Shown: positions 41,145-52,305, counted from the first letter of the stretch. The stretch is 64,000 nt of DNA from Auriscalpium vulgare (GCA_019915015.1 JAHBBC010000013.1:1550001-1614000), one strand, 5' to 3'. The notes: a model not told the origin generated them from the letters alone. Program-made: numbers and translations.

Positions 41145-41620
41145 ATACTTGCTGGGAGTGGGCCGACGCATAGCGCGGCAGTACGATTCCAGGTGCAATA
41201 CGGGGTTCAATAATCTTCTCAAATTGGAAGAATATGCAACAGAGACTACTTTATTTGACATCTTTGCCCTGCGGTTTGAGCTCAAGAGCAATGACATCAT
41301 TTCGGGTTTTAAATGCAATTTAATAGCCGGAATGACGTCATCATCTCTTGCTAGCAATCGTGCTGTTCTATACGCTCTGCTGTTCTATACGCTCAATCCT
41401 AGTAATATTACTGTGTGTGTGGAATGCTTTATAGGCAACAATATGTGTACAGTGAGTGTATCATCCCGAGTAGATGTGAGGCTGGTGAGGGAGCTGAAAG
41501 CGCGAGTGGACAAAGCGTGGGAGTGAATTTCCAAAAAAGGCGACACAGACTGTCGTTGCATGGGTCGAAAAAAAGCTGGATGTAGATGACATAAGCAACG
41601 ATTCATAGGAATCGTAACGG
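41145..41620 (+). pseudogene. Partial duplicate of the 45.8-47.0 kb gene end
   Basis: LGVGRRIARQYDS here matches LGVGRCLARQYDS at 45.83 kb, and the region from GAGCTCAAGAGCAATGACAT to GACATAAGCAACGATTCA matches 46.67-47.0 kb. A conserved frame reads NFQKRRHRLSLHGSKK-WM in both, suggesting that was the coding frame of a last exon. Compared with the 45.8 kb copy, this one lacks the ~780-base insertion with hairpins. The upstream exons are missing, so it is a truncated copy. Confidence 0.5.
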
Positions 41621-41933
41621 CTTGAATGTTGAAGGAGATCTTGTCCTCCTTATATTTGTTCGCGGTGTGTACAATTCCGACCAGGGAGTTAGGAGGAATC
41701 TCCTCATTTCGCACCTCCTTGCCTATAAGTTTCCGTCTTCGAAAAACGCTGAGGAAAAAGTCTTCATTGACGTCACTTTCGTTTATCCCGTTGTGTTCGT
41801 CTTGAAAGATCGACGATATATCCCAAACAGTCACTGTAGAATATAAGTGTACGCCGAGTATTAGCCAGACAAGTTCACGCACCCATCTGATTGTGTTGCA
41901 AAGGAGCACGAGGAAGATCATCGAACTTTTCAA
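41621..41933 (-). CDS. Possible exon(s) of an unknown minus-strand gene
   Basis: Open from 41,933 with a hydrophobic head (MIFLVLLCNTIRWVRELVWL) and a better-behaved stretch NEEIPPNSLVGIVHTANKY. The tail runs into the duplicated segment where the plus-strand reading is conserved, so coding on this strand stops being credible there. It may be a spliced fragment; low support. Confidence 0.25.
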
Positions 41934-42034
41934 TAGGACGACTCGAGTGCGGAGTCGTGTCTATACCAGGACTGGTAGTTGTTGTCCACTGATCGTTGCT
42001 TTGCGGCCCCTCCTTCCCTGTTATTATATAAACC

Positions 42035-42756
42035 TTAACCCTTTTTTAATATAACATGTGAACCCTTACCCGTTTTGGACCCCTGTCGCGTTGAAAACTG
42101 CACAGAGTTCCCAAACTCGTATACAGAAACTGTTCTCTGGGGAAATTTGAGAACTTGTCCATAGAACGCCAATCCCCGTTGCCACTCGGTAAAAATAGGA
42201 TACATGGACAATTGACGGAATTGCTTCTGATTTGTTTCCACGTGGTTGATTAAATTCGCCTCGCGAACGTAACCGAATTTGATGAGGAGTTCAACGCGTT
42301 GACCGCGGCCTACCGTTGGCTGGAAGGACCTGCCTTGGCTGGCAATGTTAAAAAGGGCGGGATTGGCTCTGGCGGGATTGACCAAAATATCGGGTTTTCC
42401 TCGAAAAGTGACAGCTTTAACAACTCGCCTGCGTGATGTTATATATTGAACCAAATGAAATGCTGCGTAAAGACTTACTGCATATTCACGTAACCGTAGT
42501 TCCCACTGTTAAGCAGCCGTCCCAAGTCTCCGGTCTTAAATATTGCGTCGGCATCAAAATTCCTGCGATCATTCAACGAAGAGAAAGATGTGTGCCCATC
42601 ATTATACATACAGTAGAGGAGGCAAATTGCCATAAGTGTTAGCAAGATAGCTACACATGGGGTGTGACCGTGCCATAACCTCACATGCGGCAGGCGCCCT
42701 AGAACATATAATTGAGAATAAGCACGTCGGGACACGGCGATGAAGAACAAACGCAC
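42035..42756 (-). CDS. Unknown protein with one membrane-spanning segment, two exons
   Basis: Exons 42479-42756 and 42035-42428 joined across a 50-base intron (GTAAGT to CACGCAG, splitting a Gln codon) give about 223 residues. A hydrophobic segment (PCVAILLTLMAICLLYCMY) lies near residues 33-51, followed by a compact domain with FDADAIFKTGDLGRLLNSGN, RVELLIKFGYVREANLINH and GLAFYGQVLKFPQRTVSVYE, ending in a basic tail. The segment before the membrane helix may be an intron/exon artefact; an alternative upstream exon (FSFGSSGSKILTD, 42,775-42,840) also reads well. Domain not recognised. Confidence 0.5.
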
Positions 42757-43081
42757 TCGGGGTTGATAACACTATCTATGTCCGTTAATATCTTCGATCC
42801 GGATGATCCGAAAGAGAATGCGTTCTTAATGTCAATTCTATAAATAAAGTATTAAGCGAATAATAACATAATCACGATACTAACTCACTGTTCGTCAGGT
42901 GAGTCGACATTTACAGGAACCTTCTTCTGATAAGAATCCAAAGTGCTTTTATTGATGGGTTAATATTCACAAAGGAAAATGAAAACAAAGTAATTGTCGC
43001 ACTTTGTCTGCTCTACCCTGTAGAAACATATTAACGACAGTGTAAGTGAACAACGCGATCACGTACTTCACGACCGAACGA

Positions 43082-44893
43082 TCAACGCCCTTCCCCTTGG
43101 CCGACTTTCTGTGAAAAATGAGATAAAAAACACTAATATATAAAACTTATATACTTACGAAGAAGCAGGCGCCGTGTCGGGATGCATTCCCGGGCTATGA
43201 CAGAATTAGTATAATCAATAAAAAAAAGAATCAACATAAACATAGTTTACTGACGATGGGTAACGAATTTGCTCGGCTACAAAATTCGGAGCCGAAAGCT
43301 TATCTTGCCCGTCCTCGAGGGGACTATGCATCGGAGACAACGAGCGAGGCCTCTTAGATGAGGAAGCTTTCGGAGAATATGATTGCTGCCTCCGGGATTC
43401 AGAAGGTTTCGGCGAAAGCGAACGATTACGGTCATTGCTGGAGTAACTACACAGTTCCATCAACGTTGTTACAAGAATGTATATAATAATAACGTCACCT
43501 TGAATGTCTTTCATGACGACGGCGTTTGTGCGATTCTTTCTTTCCGCGGTGACTTCTGTTGCATATATTAAAAATAAACCATCAAGGACCTAGTATATTT
43601 AATTACTTGCGACCCGTTCTCTTTTCCTTGCGTCTTCAAATATTGTTAGCAAATACCCGGCATCGTCATTATCAATCATTACCTTCTGGAGTGCGAACTT
43701 TCGGATCGCGCACTTGAACTGGACCGCGAACGCGTTGAAGACAAAGACGTAGACGGCGACCTCCTATGTGAACCAGTCAATTAAAAAATAGGATGCACAG
43801 GGGTACAAGATGCATACTTTCGGCGGCGAGAGCGATGCTTTTTGTCGCGATCTTTAGCATCTATACGAGATCTAACCCGTGAACCATGAGTAAAATGAAT
43901 ACTTATATATAGTGGAAGATACTTTTTTGAACGCGACCGGGAACGGCTGCTATGCCCCATGTATTAAGTTTGAACTTGGACGTGACTCTATCGTCTACCC
44001 ACCTTTTAGAACGCGATCGTGAACGGCTCCTTTATATTAATGAGTTGAATTCAAACTTATATAGCCAGACACACCTTTTATAACGCGATCGCGAACGGTC
44101 TCTTTTTCGTTTGACCTGTTCCTTGCGTTTATCCTTCGAGCTAATTTATATATGAGTGAGCAAAGGTATGTCATATATAGATATGTTACGTGTCATACCC
44201 AATAGAATCCGATCGAGAACGGGTTCTTTGTTTTTCAATGAGCCGTGTTCATATTTAATTCCAAGTCAGACGCACCTTCTATTACGCGATCGAGAACGGC
44301 CTCGTTTTCTGATTTGTCGATCCAGGTGTCTTTCCCTCAACCTAATTTGCGTATCAGCCAAGGTATGTGACCTACGAATACTTTACCTCTCAGGCTCAAC
44401 GGCATTCTCCTCCATCCTTTTATCCGATCTACCGCGATCATTCGGAGGATCGGGGGTTTCGTATTTCTTAAATATTCTATGGTAGATAATCAGTTTAAAT
44501 ATAAATCGAAATCAAATGATCCGTGCTTTTCGACTTCATTGGATTCACGTTTGCTGCCATGAAATGGTAAACAAATGAATATCCAGAATGCAAAGGCCAC
44601 GGTACCTTTTGTTTCCCACGCTTTGAACATTATCGCTAAGAACAATAAGCATTGTTAAATGATGTAGCAACAAACATACATACTTGTTAACAGTCGCGGT
44701 GGTACGCTTTCTAAAATGTTTTTTTTAACAATCGGTTTCAAGGAATAAGAAACAAACTCCTACTTCTTTTTCTTCTTTCGCTTATCCTCATCCCTGACGG
44801 AACATAAAAGGCAGGAAAGGTACGCAGATGAAATACTCACGTCGAGTCTTCGGTAAGTTCGATGACTTCCTTCTGCTGTCTAAGGGATGACAT
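43082..44893 (-). CDS. RS-domain protein built from many very short exons
   Basis: Starts MSSLRQQKEVIELTEDST at 44893, spliced (phase 2) to DEDKRKKKKK. From 44.35 to 43.8 kb at least six exons of about 25-60 bases each encode an RS unit: KRGRSRSRNRR, RTRSRSDSI, KRDRSRSRYKR, RSRSRSRSKR, HSSRSRSRSKK, then KDRDKKHRSRRRK. Most begin with Arg/Lys and end at an AG-GT donor, as if one exon had been duplicated repeatedly. A longer exon (43,255-43,440) is of SP/RS type (NRSLSPKPSESRRQQSYSPK). RS domains act in splicing-factor contacts in the nucleus; no RNA-recognition motif is visible, so the role is open. The 3' end near 43,082 and several internal junctions are uncertain. Confidence 0.6.
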
Positions 44894-45163
44894 AGTGAAA
44901 ACGGTAAAACTTGTATACAGCAAGACACTTACTGTGATTTCTGTCGCGTCATCATCGTGGTGAGAGTGAGAGGAAACGGATACCCGTCGTTGCAGGCATC
45001 TTCCAACAAGTATATAAGGAGTCTAAGTTCAAACCCCGCTATGTGACCGGAAAAGGAAAGGCTGGGAGTAACGAGACCATTGGTAGCGTAAGGTTAGAAC
45101 GCCGCGATATAAAAGCAGTTCAATGAACACCTCCAATCTTCTCCTCCTATCTCGACTACAATC

Positions 45164-45888
45164 ATGTCGCAAGCCATGAGTCCAGAGTTCCGTCAATATT
45201 TGGAGAAGTATACGGGTAAGAATGAACACTCTAGAGTATCATACTTGACACCTAAACACAAAACAGATGAGGCTAACCAGTTAATGGACACTGCACATAC
45301 TGCACGGGCAGGTCAATATCTGTTGGCTGACCTTTGCGAAGTTGGTGTTATCCACACGTATCAGAAAGTTTTTTCTTAACCAGTATAAATTGCACAGGAC
45401 GACTTTATCAAGAAGAGTTTTGAAATTCAACGAGAAGGAGGGATCGGAGCATGTGCAATCCAGATCAAAGGCTCTGAAAGCGCAGATGAACCGGTATTTG
45501 TTGTCCGAGGAATTCTTACTGCATATGACTTACCTCCGGTGAGGGACAAAAAACAGTACGTGCGAATATTATTTCAGACGATGGTGTATTAATTAAACTT
45601 CAAAGAGTGGGACATTTTGCATACGCACGGCAACAAGTCGAAATTCAAGGATTTGGTTCGGCAACGTTCGAGCGGGCGGCCAACGGATTATTCTCGATTC
45701 ATCAACAAATGTCCGCACGGTTTGGAAAATCGGAGTTAAGTTCCTTGGATCTTAAACAAAACGGAGAAGATTATTGTCTGCAATTCTCAAACCGATATTT
45801 TACGAACAAATCCCAGGCTGGTAACTTGCTGGGAGTGGGCCGATGCTTAGCACGGCAATACGATTCCACATTGAATACTCTCCACTAA
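45164..45888 (+). CDS. Unknown multi-exon gene, possibly frameshifted
   Basis: Exons 45164-45215 (MSQAMSPEFRQYLEKYT), 45267-45340 (DEANQLMDTAHTARAGQYLL) and 45398-45538 (DDFIKKSFEIQREGGIGACA, ending VVRGILTAYDLPP) join cleanly. After an apparent 39-base intron no downstream frame joins in phase: one candidate reads NFKEWDILHTHGNKSKFKDL, the other GVLIKLQRVGHFAYARQQVE and ends RQYDSTLNTLH at 45,888. The end of the second candidate is duplicated at 41.15 kb. Either a junction is missed or the gene is broken. Function unknown. Confidence 0.4.
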
Positions 45889-46190
45889 TGGACCAAACAA
45901 ATGTGAACATGAGAGTCTGAGTTGAATCCAGTAAGTATGAGCAATGACCCACAGCACTTGACGACCTGCTACCTCCAGAATTGCGGGCGGAGGTGGGCAA
46001 GGAAAATATTGTTGGATATATCACATGAGCAAGCTCAAGACCGTGTCGGCAACTTCCGGGTCCTATACAGTTCACACGAACCATATTTTGTATACATGTA
46101 GCTGGCTCTTAGCGTACACTGTTATCAGCCTATTCCCTCTCTCATCGTGCTTCGAGTGCATCGCACCCTCTTCTTGTAGATCATGTGGAC

Positions 46191-46239
46191 CATATTTGTT
46201 GGGGAAATTGGGTCCAACCCAATTTCCCCAACAAATATG
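46191..46239. repeat. Perfect hairpin, 23-base arms, 3-base loop
   Basis: CATATTTGTTGGGGAAATTG plus GGT (46191-46213), loop CCA, then the exact reverse complement to 46239. Confidence 0.95.
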
Positions 46240-46287
46240 ACGTCACTCCGGTCACTAAACTGTCGGTTAGTTACCGGAGTGATGTCA
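46237..46287. repeat. Second, imperfect inverted repeat overlapping the hairpin
   Basis: ATGACGTCACTCCGGTCACT pairs with the reverse complement of AGTTACCGGAGTGATGTCAT with two mismatches; inner bases diverge. Together with the preceding hairpin it looks like a palindromic mini-element. Confidence 0.75.
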
Positions 46288-46660
46288 TAAGTCACACTGT
46301 TGCTATGGTAATAACAACATGTACCTACACACGAGGAAATGCACTTATGAGGCATATGGATAACAGCCCAGTTGGGGTGTTGTTTAATGTGTGGATGTTG
46401 TCTGCAGTGTAAGAGTGTCAGAGTGAGCAGAGTACAGATGTTGCTGAAGGTGCACTAGCACTATGTGAGTATTGTCAGAAGATGTGAATACATAGTGATG
46501 ACGGGCGACGTGGGTGATACGCTAGGGGTGGCATGCACCGTGAGCAGGTTGGGGCTCGGTCGGGGGGGTGCAGTGGCAGGTATCACGCCATGCAGGGCGC
46601 GTGTAGCTGCACCCGTTGATGCTGGCACTGGTGGACGGCATGCTAAACAATAATTGTTGC

Positions 46661-46965
46661 CAACACTTGAGCTCAAAAGCGATGACATCATTTCGGCTTT
46701 TAAATGCACTTTAATACCCGGAATGATGTCATCGTCTTTTCCTACCGACTGTGCACTGTTCGATGTTCAATCCTGGCAACATAATCGCTGTGCGCGTTGT
46801 ATGGTCTGAGTAAGTTTCATAGGCAACAATACATGTGTAGTGTACAGTGTATCATCCCGTGAGGCCGGTGAGGGAGCTGAAAGCACGAGTGAACAAAGCG
46901 TGGGACTGAATTTCCAGAAAAGGCGACACAGACTGTCGTTGCATGGGTCAAAAAAATGCTGGATG
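46661..46965 (+). pseudogene. Duplicated gene-end segment (partner of 41.3-41.6 kb)
   Basis: Continues the similarity to 41,275-41,620; the frame NFQKRRHRLSLHGSKKCWM is conserved. Probably the last exon(s) of the 45.2 kb gene, separated from it by the insertion. Confidence 0.4.
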
Positions 46966-47001
46966 TAGATGACATAAGCAACGATTCAAAGGAATCGTAA
47001 C

Positions 47002-47523
47002 ATGAAGGCCATTGGGTTCTCTGCGCAAGTCGATCCCGAGGACGTACTAAAGAACGCGCCGCCGCAATTTGTTCATTTGGAAGAAAATGAAGTATTATAC
47101 TATGAACAGATCAAGAATGAAAAGTTAGTAACATACATATAACTAGTTTGATGGCTATTCTGATACGCAGTAGTAAATCGCAACCTGCCTATAAACGGTT
47201 GAATCCTGCTGAATTCCGACCAGGACATGTTGTTGAAATTCAATGCACCTTTGCAAGCGTCCCCCTGTCGGGGAGTACGAGCAAACACAAAATGTTATGC
47301 CAATTGAGAGCAATAGCGTTGTTGGATAGACAGTTATGCGAGGTATATTCACTCATTGTATTGAATGGACTTTTTTAATCCGATCACGCAGATATACGAC
47401 AACCTCACCGTTATCTCACCGCCAAAGATACCAATTCGTAAAAGAAAGACTGGATATGATGCAGGGGATGAGGAGATTACTAAACGAAACAAACCTAACG
47501 ATAATACGATGGATGAATCCTGA
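47002..47523 (+). CDS. Small nuclear-type protein of an agaricomycete-specific family
   Basis: Three exons: MKAIGFSAQVDPEDVLKNAP at 47002, then (intron near 47,123-47,168) a second exon with NPAEFRPGHVVEIQCTFASV and KMLCQLRAIALLD, then (intron near 47,341-47,390) a basic/acidic end (PPKIPIRKRK, a likely nuclear signal; ends TMDES). The pattern HLEENEVLYYE, FRPGHVVEIQ, LRAIALLD matches a family I remember from many mushroom genomes, always unannotated and often near mobile elements; that is memory, not a search. Phases agree at both junctions. The sequence just upstream of its ATG is duplicated at 41.55-41.62 kb. Confidence 0.6.
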
Positions 47524-47939
47524 GTTAAGCCGCCGAGGTACTGAGTTCGCCTTTTCGTTGGTTCAACATGTAAACATTACTTTTAAATGTGTACTCGTAA
47601 TATTTTCAGCAATACCTTCCTTTAAACTTGACGTATGTTATATGGGAAGGGTACCCAAGAATATCTCCTATGTATAAGACAAATGACCACTTACGGTCTT
47701 AACGAATATAAAACTCACTACGCATGTACGCCGTCACAATAATTCAATCATGTCAACATTAATACCCAATCAAATCGTGACACAGAATAAGGCGTTGTAC
47801 AAAGATCACGTAAGAGGACACCCGTCACATGACCCTAGCACGCCACCGTTACCAACGACGTACGTTAGCCGTCGGAGGACTTCGTCACTACCTTCATTCT
47901 CACCTCCATCTCGTCTCACCAGAAGTAACCAAAAGAACC
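47524..47939. other. Upstream region of family member 4
   Basis: No supported gene. A frame open from 47,829 into member 4 probably reflects the leader; the ATG at 47,940 fits the other members' N-terminal lengths better. Confidence 0.4.
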
Positions 47940-49259
47940 ATGGAATATAAAAAGCTCGATGGCAATATCAATCACGCAAGTGCCGGCCACATACTACCGC
48001 CGATCTTCCCTTCCACCCTGCCAGAGGATGCAGACAAATTAATGGCTTACACAGCCTATCACGAGCTCCGTGTCATTACAAGCAGCCGCGTGTTAAGGAA
48101 GAATCCACAGGAGGTTCGTAAGAAATGCGAAAAGGCGATGAAAGCTGAACTTGTGAGTACACTTTTCGCGAGATACATTGAATATATGACCATCATATAT
48201 TATAATCTGGCACTCAATATGTATCAGGCCGAATTTGTCCGCGCGCTTGGAATGTGCGATAAAGTAGGTCAGGACTACGAAGCGTCCGTTTGGGTACAAC
48301 AAGTGCGCAAGTATTCTCGGAAATTAAGAGATACCGAAAGCTTCAAATATTTAGAAGAATTGCGATGCGTTTCAGAGAATGTGCACAACGGCACGTCGTA
48401 TTGGTGGATGACAGTGCAATTCGATGGTGAGTACAATGACGGCGCAATCAAATGCTCACTAAACATTTTCTGTAAGGCGAGGCACCGCAGCCATTCGTAT
48501 CAGCACTAGATGTCAAAAATAAACAATATATACAACATCATGGTGACGTATTCGCACGCAAGAGGGAAGGTATGAACTTAAATGTTTACAAAATAAAAAA
48601 CAATGACGCTTTCTTTACAGACAGTGAAGACGACGAAGGTACGAATATATATAATCCAGTTGATTTTGCACCAAATCTTAACCTTGTAATAAAACCAATA
48701 GCTGAAGTCATCGATTTACGTAAGTGACTCAAAAATCTATACTTATAACCTATATCCTAAGTATTACCAGTGGCAGTAAAAGAAGATCAAATCATTGTAA
48801 CAAATGAACTCTCTGAGGGTATATCAAATAGTAAGGTTATATTCGATAGTATTTAATATTTTGTAAATGAAATTTATTTGCAGAAACGAACACATCTGAT
48901 AAAGATTGTACGTGTACAGTTTAGTGTGAGGTCTATAATCTGAGCTCTATATCCAGACTACAGCAAATATGGTTCCACAATGAACCTTGACGAGGAAATA
49001 CACCGTCTGCTCGAAAACGCCAAAACTTTTGAAAACATCGCAACGTCATCAACATCCGCCCTTACCCATTTAATTAATTCACACGTACACAGTGAAGTAT
49101 GTATTTCGTTACAGAATTATCTATGTGCTGATTGCTCCTTCATAGCCCGCTAAGATGTGGCAAAAAGAAAGAGATGCTTTCTGCAAAGAGATAGCTTCTC
49201 TCAAAGCAGAGATTTACCATCTTAGGGAAAGCTCCCGTAACACAGCGATGTATATCTAA
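47940..49259 (+). CDS. Short-exon family member 4 (Trp-Trp motif, coiled-coil end)
   Basis: Eight exons: 47940-48152, 48228-48426 (ends TSYWWMTVQFD), 48477-48569, 48621-48719, 48771-48830, 48884-48907, 48957-49096 (140 bases) and 49146-49259. The four internal short exons (93, 99, 60, 24) are all phase 1-1. Total 313 residues. Exon 2 is most like member 3 (AEFVRALG against AQLVRALG at the same place), and the 140-base penultimate exon is the same size as in member 3. The last exon is a coiled coil (KERDAFCKEIASLKAEIYHL). No signal peptide. Function unknown. Confidence 0.75.
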
Positions 49260-49663
49260 ACCGTCATGAACTAAAATGATATCGAACGATTGCTAGACGT
49301 TCCCAGACGTTCAAAATCCCGGTATTGATTGTATTGTTTAATACGTTGACATGATCAACTGCTTTAAATATAACAGAAGATACGTTTCACCACAGTGAAC
49401 ATAATCTGGAGTAAGAACACATAAACTGTACATCCCCCGCGCTAAAGTCACTGTCATCAATTCTGTTGGCTACGTATGAATACAGGAACACATAGCATCA
49501 CGTTGCCTTACCGTCGTCACGGGGCCGTGAGTATTCGTCCGGGCACTAACGTCCTGACACCAAACTCAGCCAAACAGAGCCTCTTACCTCACAACCATCT
49601 CCACCTTGGCTTTCTCTACGCGTCTTTTTCACGACTCATCCAACCGTCTTCCTCTTACATTCG
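49260..49663. other. Spacer upstream of family member 5
   Basis: No gene supported; one open frame from 49,476 overlaps the leader of member 5 in the wrong frame. Confidence 0.4.
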
Positions 49664-51072
49664 ATGGTCAGATTACATGGATCCCACGCAACTGTCCCAA
49701 TCCAGAAAGCGGCTAGGAATACTGACAATCACCTCGAACAACGTAGCCGCTCTCATGCCCGTCTCCAAGCGATCACGGAGGAGTTTAAGCTACTAGAAGA
49801 TGATATAGATTTAACCAGCGACATACAGTTGATGCTTCTCAAAGAAATTGTACGTCACATAACGCACGCTCACAAACATGACATTAAATAAATACCTATT
49901 TTAATTAGAGTGGATATTCATATGCATATTACGAGAGTGTAACGAATGATGAGGTGGAGACTCCGTTCGCAGCGTGGAGCCGTGCTACGACTATAGCCAA
50001 GACCAAACCCAGCACTCGAAACATCATACTGCAATTGCGTATGTTTCTTAAAGATTTTCCTGCAGATGAGGTCAAGGACTTGGGTAGAAATCAGTGGTGG
50101 GACTACACGAGTGAGTTCTTTATATCTACAGGTTAAAATACGTGTACTATCCAATTCAGCAGAACCTATTGAAGAATGGGAAGATGAGAGGGAATCCACA
50201 GTAAAAAATGAAAAGGAATCGGAAAACGGTTAGCAATATCTACTTCGTAGTTCATATTAGATTAAACGGACGTCACTTTAAATATAGTGCCATGGTATAT
50301 GACCAAGGAGTCTCAGCCACAATACCATAGTAGGTTTTTCTTTAAAATGGGGCACTTAAATCTCAATGAATTACAAAACAGATAGTGAAAATCAAACGTC
50401 TCCGGAAACAAACACGCATCACGGTAGTCATTTAATGCATTCAATTTCATAATATATTATGTGAACGTTGATTAATGTTTACAGAACCGGCTATAATAAC
50501 ACGAAAAATGACGAGAGAGCGTGCGCGAAGATCGATTAATACACCCAAGCCATTAGATAATAGTAAAAGTTCAGCTTGGGTTATCAGACAATATCTCATA
50601 CCTTTCACGATAGGCCACTCTTCTCATCTTACGATGGCTCCTCGCACACGTTAGTATTCGACTTTCCGACACGCAGGGATTCTCCGTATTCAATCTGAAC
50701 AGTATCCGGCAACATGATGCTTACAAACGACGTTAAGAAGGAGATCATGCATACTCAAGCTGATTTCTTAATCGGGAGAAACGCTTTCAACCGCAGAATC
50801 AATTCGGGGGAGAAGCACGCAAAAGAACTGAAGATACGGTGTGACGTACGTTGATCACACATAATATAATAATCGTTTGATTCATAGTTATGCAGAACTT
50901 AATGGTACTACGGAACCGACAGGATGACTTGTACCACGCAACCCTCAACCGCATTGAAACACTCAAGAAAATAATTGCGAATCTCACGGCCCAAATTCAA
51001 CCAGATCATACCGATGTCGTTGATGACACAATGAAAAAACGTCCACGCATAGAATCAGACGCCCCGAGGTAG
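49664..51072 (+). CDS. Short-exon family member 5 (Trp-Trp motif, coiled-coil end)
   Basis: Seven exons: 49664-49849 (186), 49909-50110 (202, ends GRNQWWDYT), 50160-50228 (69), 50382-50423 (42), 50485-50562 (78), 50703-50845 (143) and 50896-51072. Total 298 residues. Exons 1, 2 and 6 have exactly the lengths of the matching exons in member 2 on the other strand 24 kb away. The short exons are phase 1-1: acidic (EPIEEWEDERE), polar, then basic (ITRKMTRERARRS). Exon 6 reads KKEIMHTQADFLIGRNAF, aligning with GDELRHMQGDFIIGKTAF of member 2. The last exon is a coiled coil (ATLNRIETLKKIIANLTAQI) ending KKRPRIESDAPR. Start chosen by frame; an in-frame ATG further downstream is absent. Confidence 0.75.
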
Positions 51073-51481
51073 CCACAGCTCGTCTACATAACATTTATAT
51101 CTGACATATCGTATTTAAAAACATGAACTTTGTTTTGCATTTCTTCGTATCGTCGGCGCTTCGGCGCTGTAAAATCAACATGACTTGTCACGCTAGTTGA
51201 TTACGTTTAGAATACCATAGTTTCGCTGACGGAGAACAGTGTGAAGTGCGAATGGCAACCACCGTTAGAAATATTACGCCTTTGCAAAATTTGGTCACGG
51301 GACAACCCAAACAACCCAAACAACCCGACCCGTTCCGTATAGGTGTACTCACGCCTTAACCTCTTACCACCAACTCCACAGTAGCTGAAGACGACCCGTA
51401 TATTTCGTACATCGATTCAATCACTCTACTCCATCAGTCGCAAACAACACCCACCATTTGCTTCTTCATTCGTCCTTTTTA
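51073..51481. promoter_or_regulatory. Upstream region of family member 6, duplicated before member 7
   Basis: The segment 51,290-51,450 (GGTCACGGGACAACCCAAAC ... TCACTCTACTCCATCA) is closely matched by 52,632-52,780 (GGTCACGGGACAAACCAAAC ... TCACTCTACTTCATCA). In both it ends shortly before an ATG, so it is probably the conserved promoter and leader of these genes. Confidence 0.6.
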
Positions 51482-52305
51482 ATGATGGCTTCAAAACAAT
51501 TCGACGACGTCAAAGGGACGCCCATTGAGTACGAGGAACTGGTCAAACAGCAACAGAAGAGGAGTGAGTTGCTATAGAACTTATAAATATATGTTGACTA
51601 ATGTAATACACAGAAAAAGAAATAATGGCAGAGATGAGCGACGGTAAACTTATTTATTTGCTCGTTGATAACATATTAATATTCTATTATCAGCCACCAC
51701 CGGAAGCATTAAAAGTAACAAACGATGATATGAAACAGGCATATGAATTAATCGGTGATATAGGGCCGAGATTTGAGCAAACGCATTGCAATAAAACAAA
51801 GAATACTATACCTGACAAAGGAAAAAAACGAGTTCAGGCAGGGAAAGGTACGCATCACGATTGCAAATGATATAACATATAACCCATAGTATGCCAATCC
51901 TCACAGGTCAAGTCACACCGATTAGCATGGCACTGCGAACCAGTAAACTGAATTAATCTGTAACGCGAACACGTCTACTAATATGCGGATCATAGTGAAA
52001 GGAGAAATTATTTTCTCGAATGACCTCCAAGATAAAGTTTCCTTCATGCAGGGGGACATTATCATTGGCAAGATGGCTTTCGACTGGAGGGCGAATGAAC
52101 TCGGCAAATATACAAAAGAACTGATCGTACGTTTAGAGGTATGTCTAATTCAAATGACCGATAATATTATAATATGCATTCGGCACAGAACATCCTAGTT
52201 ATGCATAAATATCGGCGTGCACTGTACGAGGAGACTCTGAACCGTATCTCTGTACTGGAAGAACGTATTGCAACGTTGAGGGCCGAATTGGAACCCGTCA
52301 ACTAA
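51482..52305 (+). CDS. Short-exon family member 6, shortened, without the Trp-Trp motif
   Basis: Exons 51482-51563, 51614-51847, 51907-51942 (36), 51996-52138 (143) and 52189-52305 give 203 residues. The 143-base exon (DKVSFMQGDIIIGKMAF) and the coiled-coil last exon (YEETLNRISVLEERIATL) match members 2 and 5 closely. Exon 2 does not carry the Trp-Trp motif; part of it (51,643-51,690) could be an unspliced intron, but removing it breaks the phase. So this member has either lost the motif region or is degenerating. Confidence 0.65.

Larger units (their letters stand above)
45889..46660. other. Insertion relative to the 41.1 kb duplicate, with hairpins
   Basis: The 41.1 kb copy lacks this segment, so it looks inserted. 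It shares blocks with 31,430-31,495 and includes strong inverted repeats at 46,191-46,287. No gene. Confidence 0.5.
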
